Source: Apostichopus japonicus
Lineage: Eukaryota > Echinodermata > Holothuroidea > Aspidochirotida > Stichopodidae
Direction: 5' to 3'
DNA length: 64,000 nucleotides
NCBI RefSeq assembly: GCF_037975245.1
Contig: NC_092562.1
Span: 15,270,521 to 15,334,520 of the forward strand
In this document: one piece after another, positions 36,629 through 49,636 of the stretch
Numbering within the stretch: the first letter of the stretch is position 1
Layout: each line of letters opens with the position of its first letter
The notes under the pieces: generated by a model
Told to the model about the DNA's origin: nothing
Seen by the model: only the letters and a program-made list of their open reading frames with translations
The model's database searches: none
Program-made: the position numbers and the translations under genes

Positions 36629-36848
36629 ACTAGTGTTCCACTAGTCTCATCTAGTATCAACATATATTCCGCTCTGTCCAATGGACATAGAGCACTCTGC
36701 GCCAAGATAGACGCCAACCTACTCTATATATATATATATATATATAAATATAGAGTAGGTTGGCGTCTATCTTGGCGCAGAGTGCTCTATGTCCATTGGA
36801 CAGAGCGGAATATATGTTGATACTAGATGAGACTAGTGGAACACTAGT

Positions 36849-36894
36849 AGTTGTAACTCGGAGTTTCACGCTTTGTAGCGATCTTCAGACAACT
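36849..36894 (-). ncRNA. Hammerhead ribozyme, copy 3
   Basis: Identical to copy 1 in orientation and sequence. It lies in the second palindrome. Confidence 0.78.
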
Positions 36895-36907
36895 CAGTTG
36901 TCTGAAG

Positions 36908-36953
36908 AGTTGTCTGAAGATCGCTACAAAGCGTGAAACTCCGAGTTACAACT
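36908..36953 (+). ncRNA. Hammerhead ribozyme, copy 4
   Basis: Identical to copy 2. The spacer from copy 3 is 13 nt (36895-36907) instead of 3, because AGTTGTCTGA is duplicated at the hairpin tip. Confidence 0.78.
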
Positions 36954-36986
36954 ACTAGTGTTCCACTAGTCTCATCTAGTATCAAC

Positions 36987-37066
<80 letters not shown>

Positions 37067-37125
37067 TATATATATATATTTACATATTTATTTACATATT
37101 TATTTATTATATATATTTATATATT
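36987..37125. repeat. (TA)n with TATTTA variants
   Basis: TA microsatellite directly abutting the right end of the hammerhead array. A shorter one at 36474-36500 abuts the left end. Confidence 0.95.
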
Positions 37126-37132
37126 GAAACAG

Positions 37133-37246
37133 ATGGCACCCGACTACAAATCTATGAACTACCAGTACGACCGTGATTTGAGCATCTGTGCCATTATCAA
37201 GTTCTACGGCAAGGAGACTTTTTTTTCTTCTATTTTCTCAATCTAA
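37133..37246 (+). CDS. 37-residue open frame, unknown
   Basis: ATG follows GAAACAG directly after the TA tract. The frame reads MAPDYKSMNYQYDRDLSICA then IIKFYGKETF and runs out into a T tract. The first 30 codons look unusually protein-like for this AT-rich context. It could be a relic of an exon or of the element next door. No family recognised. Confidence 0.15.
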   Translation: MAPDYKSMNYQYDRDLSICAIIKFYGKETFFSSIFSI

Positions 37247-37249
37247 GAA

Positions 37250-39740
37250 TTTTTTTCATTCATATTTTCTTTCATTATTGAAGAGTAGCTTAACTGACAA
37301 CAATGTAAGAAAAATCTCTAGAAATGCGAGCGTTTCCTTCGACATTTAATCTTTCTATAGTCTGTTGTTCATATTCCGAGGTCTGTATTTTCAAAGAAGC
37401 CTAGTTGCAAAATAAGCCTCCCGTCTTTCTTTTCAAGATCGATTTTGTTTTCTACGCCTACGGCTCTGTATGTCTCTAGCAGTAATAGAAATTTGATGTG
37501 CTCAAGTTTTCTTTTTCCCTTTCCCGCCGAACCTCTTGAATAAAACGTCTGGATAAGCAGCACCGTGTAAAATTTCAAAGTATACGAAGAATGCTTGTCT
37601 GTCTCTATATACACAGTTAACGTGTACGTATAGTTGTTACAATAATACTCAGGTAAAATATGAATAATTCATTATTTTCCTTTTATCGCTTCAAGTAGAA
37701 ATGATCTCAAAATTGCGCAGACATGGGGTACATATGAAAAAAAGATATGAACAACACCGCGTGATGTCGAAGTATATATGCTTGCTATAGTTGACAGCGG
37801 TTTTATTATGATGAAATAAAAATGCGAGGGTTGCAGGCCTATTACTAGGGTGGGAATAAAGATAAAAGTTTAATGGCTAAAGAGGAATTAATGACTAATA
37901 TATAATATAATATATATCTGTATTGCCAATTAGTTTTGTTTGTATCATAAGGGCCCAAAACGGCTTTATAATAGTTTTCGGAACTGTTCAAACCTTGAAA
38001 TAATCCGCGGATATTTGAGACGGTGAACATTATCTACAGGAGTACAGAGAACAGGAGTATGAATTTGGAGACGGGAAACGGAGGATGTTCAGAGGGGAGG
38101 GGATGGCCATATGTGTAAAGGACGGGACTGGGGATTGCTAGTGGCTCCATCTAAATGGTTCGATCGTCCTGGGCCTATATATAAATCTCAGTCCAGTCGG
38201 CTAAAAGTGAAGTTTCGACTTAACACCGAATTATGAATAGGCTATACCTTTTGTGTTTGAAGTTTTGGTATATGAAGTTACCACACAACCCTCCCACCTT
38301 CGTCACTGCAACTCCCCCCCCCCCCCTTCCGTCTCCACTTTTTATACTGGGCAGGATCATCCTGTGCTGATAAAGCTCACACTTCACGAAAGCTCTGCCG
38401 ATTAAATTTATCAACGATATATTAAAAAATGTGGAGGGAGTATTTTTGACACGGCATATATTTCGATACCTTGTGCAGTATATACCAAAGTACCATGAGT
38501 CGCAGTAGTCTAAAAGAATTGAAAAAAAAAGACCTTGCGCGTGTTCGTAAAGTGTGATAATGTAAATCGATTTTATTTGGGCAACTTCTTTCAAATTAAA
38601 GGGCTATCTAAGTCTGAGATTTAAAAACAGTATGTAATATAGAGGGCTGGCATATGAAACGAAATACATCGATCCAACCCCTCCTAGATTCATAGCTCAT
38701 TCCAGTGTTGAGCTGTAAAATATTGCAGTTTCATTACTGTTAATGGAATAAATAATATATGATGTCATGTAATGGAGCACAATATTAACTACATGACCTT
38801 GGCAAATAATTCACTGCAGTGTGTATAGATTGTTATTTTATATACTGGTAACGTGTAATCAAGTGGAGGCTTCGTCAAATTAAACAGTATACTTGGATTG
38901 CTGAGGGATACTAAGTACATCAGTGAAAAACAACTACATGCAGTTTGCCACGTTCACGAATTAAAGCACAATATAAGCTTGAACTTTCAAAGTTTCAAAG
39001 ATAATATAACAGCACGGAAAGAAGCTATGAAGATGAGATCGAATCAGTAAAACCTTACGAAGTTCGTTTCTGCCCAAACTTACTCCCTTACTTACTTATT
39101 TATTTATTTTGTTCACATCTTGGACTTTGTTATATCCCTTTAATAGTCCACACTGGATCGATACTGTGTCTCTTGAAGCTCCACGAGCTCACCTGATGTA
39201 ACATTTATAGCAAAGATGCGTAAAGGCCTACGTTGGGTTATTGCATACAAACGTCTCGCCTCATATGACATGCGGGTTCAAACTAGTGAAAATCTCCCCA
39301 GCGATGCGCCTCATGCAATATACAATATTCTATATATTGATGTTACCTATAGCAGAATAGCTTGGCGAGGAACTTCAGCTCATATATATTTATATAGTAC
39401 ACACCTCCGTGTTTTCTTATGATACATACTGTCTGTTTGTAACGTTTGATAATGTGGTAATGTTACTAAAGATAGACCGGTACATCATATGCTATATTAC
39501 TGTAGGCTATGCCATCCCCTCGCATGAATCAATATTATGGAACGCCGATCTACAACATCTAAATGATATGTTAAATATAACAACGTACCATAAACTGATA
39601 TGGGAACTTATGTATTTTCCTCTGCATCAGCCGCATATACGTTTAAAACGGCGATATATCTAGTAGAAATAACATCATCATGTAGCAAATGAATTAACGA
39701 TCTTTCGGCGAAATATTATCTTAATCCTAATCTTAATCTT
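37250..39740. other. No gene recognised
   Basis: AT-rich. A C tract lies at 38312-38328. Short open frames on either strand lack motifs. Confidence 0.5.
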
Positions 39741-39745
39741 AATCA

Positions 39746-39950
39746 GTGGTTAACACCGGTGCCTTTCAATCATAAGGTCCCCGGTTCGAGTCACTCCCAG
39801 ATTAATGTATGTCGTCCAGTTACAGAGTTGTTGACAATTAACAATTCATAATCATGGACGTTAAATATGAATGTGAGAGACTGACTTCGGTCAGCTTGCG
39901 GCTTTGATAAGCCAGTTAGGCTTCTTCGCGAGTTCCTGCTTGCAGGGGGA

Positions 39951-39956
<6 letters not shown>
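39746..39956 (+). repeat. SINE family A copy 2, ending in (TA)n
   Basis: CAGTGGTTAACACCGGTGCC then the B box GGTTCGAGTCACTCC, the body with CAGCTTGCGGCTTTGATAAG, and the end GGGGGATCTAA running straight into (TA)n at 39957-39990. The head is cut at the A box, where a CTTAATCCTAAT repeat replaces it. Confidence 0.88.

Positions 39957-39990
<34 letters not shown>
39957..39990. repeat. (TA)n microsatellite at SINE tail
   Basis: About 17 TA units directly after the SINE end. Confidence 0.95.
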
Positions 39991-39995
<5 letters not shown>

Positions 39996-40463
39996 CAATC
40001 CTGCACCGTTGCACCGAAGTACCGTTTGGCGTTCCTTGCAATTTACTGGTATAAGCGTCGTGCACTGGCAGCGGGTGCCCGGTGCAATTATGGAATCAGG
40101 GTAATTCTTCTAAGTTGTGATATATTACCCATGGTACTTCCATGATGTATTGCATGATGATTGGGGAGGTGAGGATCAAAGCTATAAGCGTAGTCACCTA
40201 AATTTTAGTCTTGGTCAAAAACAAATAAGTTTAACTTCCCGTGAAACACACTCTCAGCAATTTAACCAGAGTTGGAAAGTGGAACAGCACACTATGGATT
40301 TTTTGGAAGCAGCTATAAATACTTTGTTCACCCCCACCCCACACCCCACCCCACGATCCACATAGTAGTATATTATCTACATGAAACAGTTAGGCCTACT
40401 TCTATACATTCTTAAGTAACTGGATGTCATAATGATGTTAACCTTACAACTGCATGTTCGTAC

Positions 40464-40682
40464 ATGTCATACAGATATTATAAGGATCAATTGTATGTTT
40501 CATATCACGTACGTACCTTGCGTTCTATATTCCCTCTCCTCCATCCCCTCGGAATATCCCGACCTCGCACTCATCGTATCCCCTCACCAACTAAAGAATC
40601 CATAAACTTACACGATCTGATGACAAAAACTGCAGAAATAGAGCCAGAAGCTGGAACAAGTTTCGAGACGGTAGATTCCTAG
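40464..40682 (+). CDS. Possible C-terminal exon, unknown
   Basis: The distal part reads SIFPLLHPLGISRPRTHRIP then SPTKESINLHDLMTKTAEIE and ends in TVDS stop. It is polar and of mixed composition, unlike nearby frames, and a pyrimidine-rich stretch at 40530-40590 could serve as a splice acceptor tract. No family or partner exon. Confidence 0.12.
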   Translation: MSYRYYKDQLYVSYHVRTLRSIFPLLHPLGISRPRTHRIPSPTKESINLHDLMTKTAEIEPEAGTSFETVDS

Positions 40683-40992
40683 ATGTAACCTCACCGTATA
40701 TAATTCAGTAACCGAGTTCTTGTTTGCGTATATTTGCAACTGTTAGTATGACTTTCCTGGTTTACACCAGGTCCAATTGGCGTCCCTCAATCCTTTGATC
40801 CAGGATTGACATATTTCTATACAACACAATACGTCTTTTATGTATGTTCCATGATACGAGCAAGTCGCCACTATTCTTCATTATTTCCAGTGACCTGGCA
40901 AACTCAGTGAAGTATACAGGTGATTCTTTTTTTCTTTTTTTTCTTTTTCAGTGACTTCAGAACTATACTATATGCGAAGAATGTGCAGGACG

Positions 40993-41107
<115 letters not shown>

Positions 41108-41689
41108 GGCTAGTATATAGTCCGGCACGTTACCTTGTAAACAGCTACATATCAGGCGTATTATTATGCTTATCGACCTATTTACATGTTTCACATAATT
41201 TCTAGTATGCTCAAAAATTATACCAATGCGACAACAGAAAGTAAAGCCTCGCTCTAAATATGTAAATAACCTTAGTGACGAGAAGGGAGGTGTTGTATAA
41301 CCTTCATTCCTCTATTCAATCCTGAATGCTGTATTAGGTTTCGAAAACATCCTGTCATCATTTTTAGCGCAATTTAAGGTCAGGCTGGCACGGTGTTTAC
41401 ACATGTACGAAGGTAACAGATTAACTCGTTAAAATAAACTTAATTTGACTGCAAATGCTACAATTATAAACTACAGTACTATTGCTTACCGTCGCTGCAT
41501 GTGAGAAACCGTGTTTAGTTTGTGTATATGTAAATGTGTCTAATTCAGTGAGGTGTCTATATACACATATAGGTTTCAGTGCAACACGGCTTAGGATATG
41601 GCAAAGGGTATTTTGCTGAGTCGCGATAGGCCTCTTTATCATGATTGTCACAGTACTCCATTTAACAGATATATATATATATATACATA

Positions 41690-41830
41690 TATAATTGAAA
41701 ATCGTAATGAGTTGGAAAATCAAGATTAGTTAAAAACTTCCAGCCTCTACCGGGATTCGAACCCGGGCCTCCCGCTCTGTACGCGGACACCCTAACCATC
41801 TTGCGTCCCTACAGGCTCAATGAATGTGCC
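41690..41830 (-). repeat. SINE family B copy 1 (tRNA-derived)
   Basis: Minus strand: A-box-like ATGGTTAGGGTGTCCGCG, B box GGGTTCGAATCCCGG (41753-41763 core), the body GGCTGGAAGTTTTTAACTAA and an end in GATTTTCAATTATATATG with a TA tail at 41668-41693. The tRNA part lacks a proper acceptor stem, so it is a SINE head and not a tRNA gene. Confidence 0.82.
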
Positions 41831-42090
41831 TTATTCAAAATCGACGATCAGTGAAGGGCGGGAACGAACCTGTTCGAACTGCGCTATGCACAGGTCCATC
41901 AGGAGGGGGAACACATGTTAGAGAGGGAAGTAGAATTAGACCTACATGGGGGAAGCTGGAGGATGAGACAAGGTTGAAAACGAGACAGCTTATCCTTTAA
42001 TCGTCATCAAGATGCATCACAATGGACATAGAAGGACATAGGCTATGAAGACCTAACAGGACCTTTGAACGCTTGTATGTATATGTATAT

Positions 42091-42297
42091 TAGATCCTCC
42101 TGCAAGCAGGAACTCGCGAAGAAGCCTCATAGGCTTATCAAAGCCGCAAGCTGACCGAAGTCAGTCTCTTACATTCATATTTAACGTCCATGATTATGAA
42201 TTGTTAATTGTCAACAACTCTGTAACTGGGCGACATACATTAATCTGGGAGTGACTCGAACCGGTGACTCGAACCGAGTGACTCGAACTTGGACAGT
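42091..42297 (-). repeat. SINE family A copy 3
   Basis: Same body as copies 1 and 2, with TATGTATAT at its tail side. The head is replaced by three tandem repeats of GTGACTCGAAC(C) at 42250-42290, duplicating the B-box region. Confidence 0.82.
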
Positions 42298-45200
42298 AAA
42301 GAATCAACTATTGTAAGACTAAACTGGAAAAGAACTATGAATACCGATGGTTGCCGCGAACTCCCTGGAAATTACCTCTGTACCATGGGGAGAAGCTAAT
42401 GAGTAGAACTCATCCCCGTCACTATTGATACTGCTCCCAGCATACGGAGTTTTATTCACAACCGGTAATCTAGTCACACAAATAGACACACATTACTGTT
42501 TAGACTTACAGTGCTTTCACGTAGTCGAAGTGTGTTTGGACTTTCAACCTGTCAACATTGAACGAACATAATGAGCATTTAAGCCTGACTAATTGAGTGA
42601 TTTTTTATTTTTTTGGAAGCAAGGAAATACAGAAAACATTCTTATGCAAAATAGGCTATATATATTTCCATTTGTCCATTTTTTGTTTTCACATTTAAGG
42701 TAGTTCTGGGTGCCTACTAGGCTTGAGCAGTATGTGACAGCCCTCTCTAATCCATCATGTATATACCCCTTTATACAACTCTTGGTGGCCCGTTGGCCGA
42801 CTCCCCAGATCCGACAGAAGGAACAATAAGATTAGCACTGATTTAGTTCATTGTTGCTAAATGTTATTATTTCCACGAATCATGTCTCAATACTGATAAT
42901 ACAGCCTTACCAAAGCACTTTCATTGATTTTCTGACCCTCCAAATTATTCCCATCATGCACCGAGTGAGTCTTGTAGACGGGAATTTACGGGTAAGTGCA
43001 TGTATGTGGAAAAAGTTTGTTGAAAACTGAGCCTCTGACCATTACTGGAATATCTAGCATATAATAGGCTATTCAAGGTGGGCAATACTGAGGGACTTTA
43101 ATATCACCACATGATGAAATCGATCGTTTATCAAAAAAAAAGAACATATGTATATATTGCAAAATGAAAACCTCTGTAGTCTGTAGGAATTATTGAGCAC
43201 GATAAAACAACCAAATGACAACATTACTGCAGTGAGTTGTATCGTCTCCCTGAAAATGATATCACCGTTGTATGCAGGCATCCATATTAACTAATTGTGC
43301 GTGATAATAACACGTTTAATGGTAGTCTTTATAGGCCCCAAATTATAGCAAGCTATAATTGCTAGATGTTTTCTAAAAGTACATTCCTGGAGGTCCTTAT
43401 ACTCTCCAAATTGTTCTCAGACATTTTTAAGCAATACACAAGATGACTGAATGTTCCAAATGAGGAAAATTTCCTCGAAGGATGTAATAAAAAAACACAG
43501 TTGAAGAGTTTTGACCATAGGTGACCATATTAAAATATCTAGCATTAAATATGCTAGATATTCTAATATGGTCACCTGGTATATTATGCTGATGCATTTA
43601 ACATGTCATTGGAGTGAACTCCTACGAGACGTTAAATAAATAACTTGAAAACTTAAATGATATTGATGTACTCGTTCTTTATAGATTCTCTTTATAGTTA
43701 CTTACGTAGCTTAAGTCAACCATGAAGTATACAAGCACGACCCGTATAATTACTACGGGGATTCACCATAAATTGCCTATTTCAGCGACGCAAAGTATTA
43801 TTATTCTCCCAGTGGGGGTCGGTATACAGGCAAAAACGTATATAGGCCTGTGCAGGCAAGGTTTATTGGATGATGTTGATACTTTAGCAAGTCTAGTATA
43901 GACACGATCTGGTAGGAAAGTTATGAATTCACAAAAATACCTTACTTGGCTAGTGTCGTATTGAAAAAAAGATCATGCACCTGCCCCCTACCGTACCTCT
44001 CCTAGCGACCTCCCTTCACCCTCTCCCGTACCATTTCCTAATCTATTGTTGATTCTGCAGTTGATCATTTAGGTGTGATATTGGATTCTTGATTCTTGTT
44101 TTGTTTGACGAGGTGAAACAGTACAATACAAAGACGAAATTGCGGTATTCCTTTAGAGTTAATTATATTAATGATTATTGTTGTTGTCGTTAATTGCCAG
44201 GTTGTGACTTTGCAGTCAACTTTTATAGACAGTGAATGCAAATTTTACAAGGTTGTGCTCCTCTTTCGCCTGGACGAAGAGTAGTTTTTCTCCCGAAATT
44301 TCTTTTGAGGCAAATACAAATGTATGCGGACATAACTCGAAACTGTATAACTGTCATCATCAGAAAACTCCCTTTGTTAAGAAATAAAAATAAGGAAAGG
44401 TGTTCCAATATTCACTAATTTAAGTTAGGGGAAAACCCCAAATCTCTGTAAAGATGTTTTATGAAGATATACTCTATAAAGAAAGTCCTTCGTGAAGTAC
44501 CTTATCTTTAGTATTCATCGCAATATAGATTTGTCATATACTGTGTTTCGCATTATCATTGATTAATTATATTTACAAGGTTGTACACATCATATAACTA
44601 TTACTTCTTCAACTTTTTCACGTTGTTCAGTCCGATTCAAGATTGCATATATAAAGGCCTATACGCGTCGGTTGGAAGTTTTCTACCACTTTTAAATCCA
44701 TATAGTGTTCAGAACCCCCCCCCCCCCCACACCATACCAACTGCAACAACTTGCGAACCTACACAATTCCAACCCTATATAAGGTCAACTGTCATAAAAT
44801 AACAGTAAATACAATATTTGGCCTAAACCCCCCCCCCCCCCCCCCTTTCTTTTCCCCGCTTCAATGGAAGAACATTGCACTGCTGTCATGACAGTGCATA
44901 CATAACATTTTGAGTTAAAATAACCTGGTTTTAGGGTAAGTCCACTTACCTGTATAGCAGCTCTATACGTGTATTCCAGTATAGTTATCGCTTTTAATCT
45001 ATATAAGAAATTCCATACACATTCTCAGTTACTCAATTCCTACACAATCGATGCAAAGTCGTTGTAGAAAAATGTTAAAGGCAAAATGAGGTTATGGTAC
45101 AAAGTTCTATGTTCAAACAGTGCCACTTCCATGGCGGACTCTAGTCTCATGTAACTACGTGCATTAAGCCACTGTTTTCGTTGTCACTCGCTTCATTGTC

Positions 45201-46785
45201 ACGGTGCTGGCTATAACAACACTAACGTCGGGTTTCCACAAATAATAGCTGTCTGGAAACTTTCACTTAATATACAATATGATTTTCTGTTTCACTTTCG
45301 TTATTTGCAACTTTACATGTACGGGTATCAGTTGCACACAGACTATATGGAAGTCAATAATGAAAGCATGAATAAATATTAAACCAATCAACTTGAAAAG
45401 AAAATAAAGGTTTTAATACGCACGTGAACTATAGTTTGTCTACATATTAAAAACTGGCTATAAATTGAAAGCTTTGTTTTGAACTTATAACTAAAACTTC
45501 GGCACACCGTTATCAAGTATTCCCCTTCTCCCCCCCCCCCCCCGGGCCAGAAGAGGTAAAACGAGCAAATACAGATTCCTCATTATGTAGACGATAAGTT
45601 ACCTTTAATGTGGTTCTTATATATGACTATAGCATGATAAAATATTGAAAACATTTCAATATGGATTGATATTTCGTATTGAAAACAAAACAAAGAACAG
45701 AGTGATTCATTGCAAAATAAATGTACTTGTATTTATCTTCGGGACACCTTCGCTTCACCTCTCTCTGAAATGCAATAATACCAGATAGGGCCTATTATCA
45801 GATATTTATTTTGGACCAGAAAGGTCCATACTCTAGAAAAGTTTCAGCTACACATTTGGAAATGTAGGCCTATCCTCACATTGAGAAAACGATGGTTGTT
45901 TTTTAGTTTCTCGGAACTCTTGATGCACTGATGTGAGGCAGTGATCTTGTGGGTAGGTAATCCTCTCCCGCATAGTTCAATACTATGTGAAAACCTATTT
46001 GTGGCAGACCAAACTGTTCGTGATGTGGTTCACAACGATTAATTTGAAACAATACTTCGCGATAAATGTCACTAATACATAAAATCAGATCCATCTTTGG
46101 CAAATATTCTCATACATCCTGGATATTAATACCGAAACATGACCTCGATTAAACAGTTCCTTTGTTGTTTTCTTTTTACTGGTCCCCCTTTAGTTCATGT
46201 TTGTAAAGTGTACGTGTCTATCGTCACGTCAATATAGATTAAACACAAAATAGTTTTGTGTTAGAGTCTCAACGTCTGTTTAATATCTCGAGGAATTCCC
46301 ATCCTGAAATTTGCATTTGCAAAAGAATAAGGAATGCATATGTATATAAATAGATGTACGGTATATAAATAAAATATATATATATGTATATAAATAGCCT
46401 GTTCGCCACTGCGGACACTTTTCTTACAGCAAGCTCAAATAGAACAGTTGCCAATGTAATACCGAAGTTTATATAACGACTTTTTTCAACCAGGAACATG
46501 CACTAATCCCATTTGCCTAGATATAGGGATTATCCTGCTTTATAGCAGACCAGTTTGAGATGCCTAATCTGATCACTCCTAAGCACTCTTCGGGCTAATA
46601 CAAAGGAAAGGAGCCAATGGACTAACTTTCATGAGTAATATATATATTTCCTCTCCGCGGTCTCGATAATGTCACAAACATAGAAGAAAGAAAATTAGCA
46701 TGAAGAGCAAAAAAAAAAATAAAATAAACATATAGCCTACATATGATACACATAAACATATGATACATATATACATACATGATGC

Positions 46786-46794
<9 letters not shown>
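42298..46794. other. No gene recognised
   Basis: Contains a 26-bp stem hairpin at 43520-43576 and C tracts at 44716-44730, 44828-44845 and 45531-45545. No coding motif seen in short open frames. Confidence 0.5.
43520..43576. repeat. Near-perfect hairpin, 26-bp stem
   Basis: GGTGACCATATTAAAATATC ... GATATTCTAATATGGTCACC with a 5-nt TAAAT loop and one mismatch. It may be a very small palindromic MITE or a small-RNA hairpin. Confidence 0.7.
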
Positions 46795-46864
<70 letters not shown>

Positions 46865-46874
46865 TATATTATAT
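46795..46874. repeat. (TA)n microsatellite, left of hAT element
   Basis: TA repeats ending TATTATATTATAT, the last eight bases of which form the target duplication of the element at 46875. Confidence 0.95.
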
Positions 46875-47814
46875 CAGGCCTCGACAACTGGCGACCGAGT
46901 CTAAAATTCTACTCGCCAAAACGTTAAATTACTCGCCATTTTTTCCCCGCTAATTTTTGGTGTGATATAAGCCTATAGGTAGTATTCATATGGCCGTATA
47001 GTGTTACTGTTAGTTGTTTACAGCAAAAATGATCTATTTAAATTGTGGTTCGTCAAAACTGTTTAAAACATAATATATGTGAAAATATATAACGGCGAAA
47101 CATTGTAAGCGTTGTTTAGGGCACAAAAATAAGCAATGGCATGGCTGACCATCTGTAACTTTCACTTGACATGACATCAGACTACTGCATCAGTGTATAT
47201 ATGTGTTAGTATCGTTAACAAGTTAAGATAACGTTTGGTACTGACAATTATTATTATTATCGATCGATTACTGAGTGTCGGACTTACAGCTTTCATTGGT
47301 CAGGTCTCGAAAATTATCAATGTTTTTTGGGACTAAAAATGAATCCAATAAACTTCCTGTTGTTCATTTCGATATAATGTACGTATAAAATAGTAAGCGA
47401 TTTCACACAGTTATCTCCCATTGACATTGGTCGTTGAACAAAAATGCGATTTGGACTTGCTTCAAGTTCACTGCAATAAACTTCCTTATAGGAATATATA
47501 CATTTACTGTTGCTGATGAAGGAAGAAACCACAAAGCTCAGACAGCAGTTACATTGTGATACTTGAAAAACTTTTTATGTGAAAATACGAGGGCTTTTTT
47601 TTGTTGTTGTTGCTCACATTCTGTTTCTGCTAAGGTTCCTGCGAATACTGCTTGCTTACTTTGGGAAAATGAATAAATGATGGTGTCGAATGAAGTTGAA
47701 TCGTTTGAATATACGAATTGGGGGGGGGGGGGAATTGGCAAACTAGTTCATGATGAGTTCTTCTAAAATTCTACTCGCCATTGGCGAGTTGGCGACCGTA
47801 TTTGTCGAGGCCTG
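46875..47814. mobile_element. hAT-type non-autonomous element inside a TA tract
   Basis: 940 bp, terminal inverted repeats CAGGCCTCGACAA / TTGTCGAGGCCTG, with subterminal TCTACTCGCCA repeats near both ends. Flanks are TATTATAT (46867-46874) and TATTATAA (47815-47822), an 8-bp duplication with one difference. No transposase frame recognised. Confidence 0.85.
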
Positions 47815-47817
47815 TAT

Positions 47818-47922
<105 letters not shown>

Positions 47923-49289
47923 GCAAAAAAATGGAGTGTTGAATTTTAACACTTTCCAGGTGTAACCGTTCACCCTACACCTGAAGGGTTACTCTGACCC
48001 TGAGTAGGGTTACATAATTTATGTAGCGTGGATTTTTAACACCTGCAGAAAGTGTACTTTCAGTTCGAGCATTCTGATTGGTCAAACCTCCCGTCAGCTG
48101 GATTCTTAGTGCAAGTTAAGTGTTTAAACGGTACCACCGTACCGTGAACACCCATTTACCGTAACTAGCAATACTTGTACCAGTTTGTCGACATTTATCG
48201 TTACTAAATGTACTATAGTAACCACAGCCATATATACGTTCAAGCCACAAAACGTTACGTACTCAGTGTGCGATAACGAGCTACAATGACATGAAAATGA
48301 CGTTATAGGAGACTGGGGCCTGGAAGGATTGATTGAAAAATTCGAAGGTATTTTTTGATATTATGTAAGTGTACGTGACAAAAACGAGATATGCTTAGAG
48401 ACCCACGACTAAGCTGGATAGACGAATGCATTTGAATCGCTTGCGTTACGTAGACCTAACGTTAAAGTCATACTATAAGTTAATATAATAGGCTAGCTGC
48501 TGTTTGTCATAGTCAACTCATAATTGTCAACGAATCAGTGTAGCCTACATACAAGTAAACATTAAACGGAATTGCCTTCGGACGGACGGAGGACTTTGGT
48601 CTAGGCATTTATTGTAATCTAGTGCATTCTATTCCTTTTTGTGCGTTAACCGTAACTTCGTATACCCTGCGAGTCACTTTTTTAAGTAGTACTACTACTA
48701 GGCCTCCTAGTACTGAGTAGGGTATACTTAGGCTATTTCAAGACAATGCATTTTAAATAGCATCGGGCATGGGCCTCTAGTTACGCTGGTACTATGTTTA
48801 ATAAGGGATAAACATATATTCATGTAATGCAATATATAATTACCACTAATTGCCATTTTAGCTTGTAAGTTGTAGCAAGTAGGCCGAAGCTGATGTGGAT
48901 TGGTGATACTTTTAGACCTAGCCTAGGCCCAACTATAATTTAGCTATATTATGGAAGTGATCTAGCTGTTATAATTCATAGCAATCTACACAATTGCATA
49001 CAGTGGGAGTGAGCATAGTTTTAAGCATTGTTAACATGATGCATTGGATATAAAAGTTGCCTACCTTGTCTGATGAAAGTTTAATGCAAGTTCCTGTTTT
49101 GACAAGTAATCACTATAGGCCATCTGGCTTTCTAGATTCAAACGTACTTAAAGAAGTTAGAATCACAACTGATTAAATTGTGGGAATTTTCTTTAGGAAT
49201 GTCCATGTTTTGTGAGGGGTACATGTAAAAAACTGCTTATGCTCCAAGAAGGTTTTAACACAACTTCATTATGATGGGAATTTTCTTTT

Positions 49290-49636
49290 CTTTGTTGTTA
49301 CTTAGGAAGCATCAACTTGGAATTCTATTTGCAGAAGATTTCAGAAAGACCTCAGCAATATGTGTTACTTCTTGGAGGAAGCAAAATACACCCCAAGCAG
49401 CCATTTGTGATCATCCAGAGACATGCCCTACCCCAGAGGACATTTATGAAGCCATTGATGTTTGCTTCAAATTATTCTACGTGTTAAATCTGAATTATAC
49501 CAAATTGCAAGTCTCGGTGCCTGGGAATTTTTCCAAAAAGTTGTCTACAAGTTGCCTGGTGGTGTGAAACGCAACCAGATTCGAGATTTTTATGCTCACC
49601 GTGCCTACAAAAAAGACAAAGTTACTGCAGTTTAGC
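49290..49636 (+). pseudogene. Broken ORF in the 3.1-kb element, unknown conserved-looking protein
   Basis: Three reading frames in succession give a coherent protein end: RPQQYVLLLGGSKIHPKQPF then VIIQRHALP, next frame DIYEAIDVCFKLFYVLNLNY, next frame EFFQKVVYKLPGGVKRNQIR and a stop at 49634-49636. Hydrophobic periodicity continues across both breaks, so this is one C-terminal domain with two frameshifts. A TTGTTGTTACTTAG acceptor-like site precedes it. The pattern resembles unnamed proteins I associate with repeat-borne ORFs in fish and invertebrates, but I cannot name the family. Confidence 0.45.

Larger units (their letters stand above)
36495..36992. mobile_element. Nested palindrome of four hammerhead-ribozyme units (Penelope-like/retrozyme-like)
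   Basis: The segment alternates minus A, plus A-B, minus B-A, plus A. A arms (79 nt, perfect) are 36501-36579/36583-36661 and 36816-36894/36908-36986. B arms (~63 nt) are 36668-36730/36750-36810 around a short TA core. Each A copy contains a complete type I hammerhead motif. Small hammerheads of this kind are known from Penelope-like elements and retrozymes. No reverse transcriptase frame is present, so this is a non-autonomous or residual copy. It is bounded on both sides by TA microsatellite. Confidence 0.8.

Noticed and set aside
41740-41800. Possible tRNA gene
   Set aside because: The A and B boxes are good, but no acceptor stem or CCA-side pairing could be drawn, and the body continues into a SINE shared with 60681.
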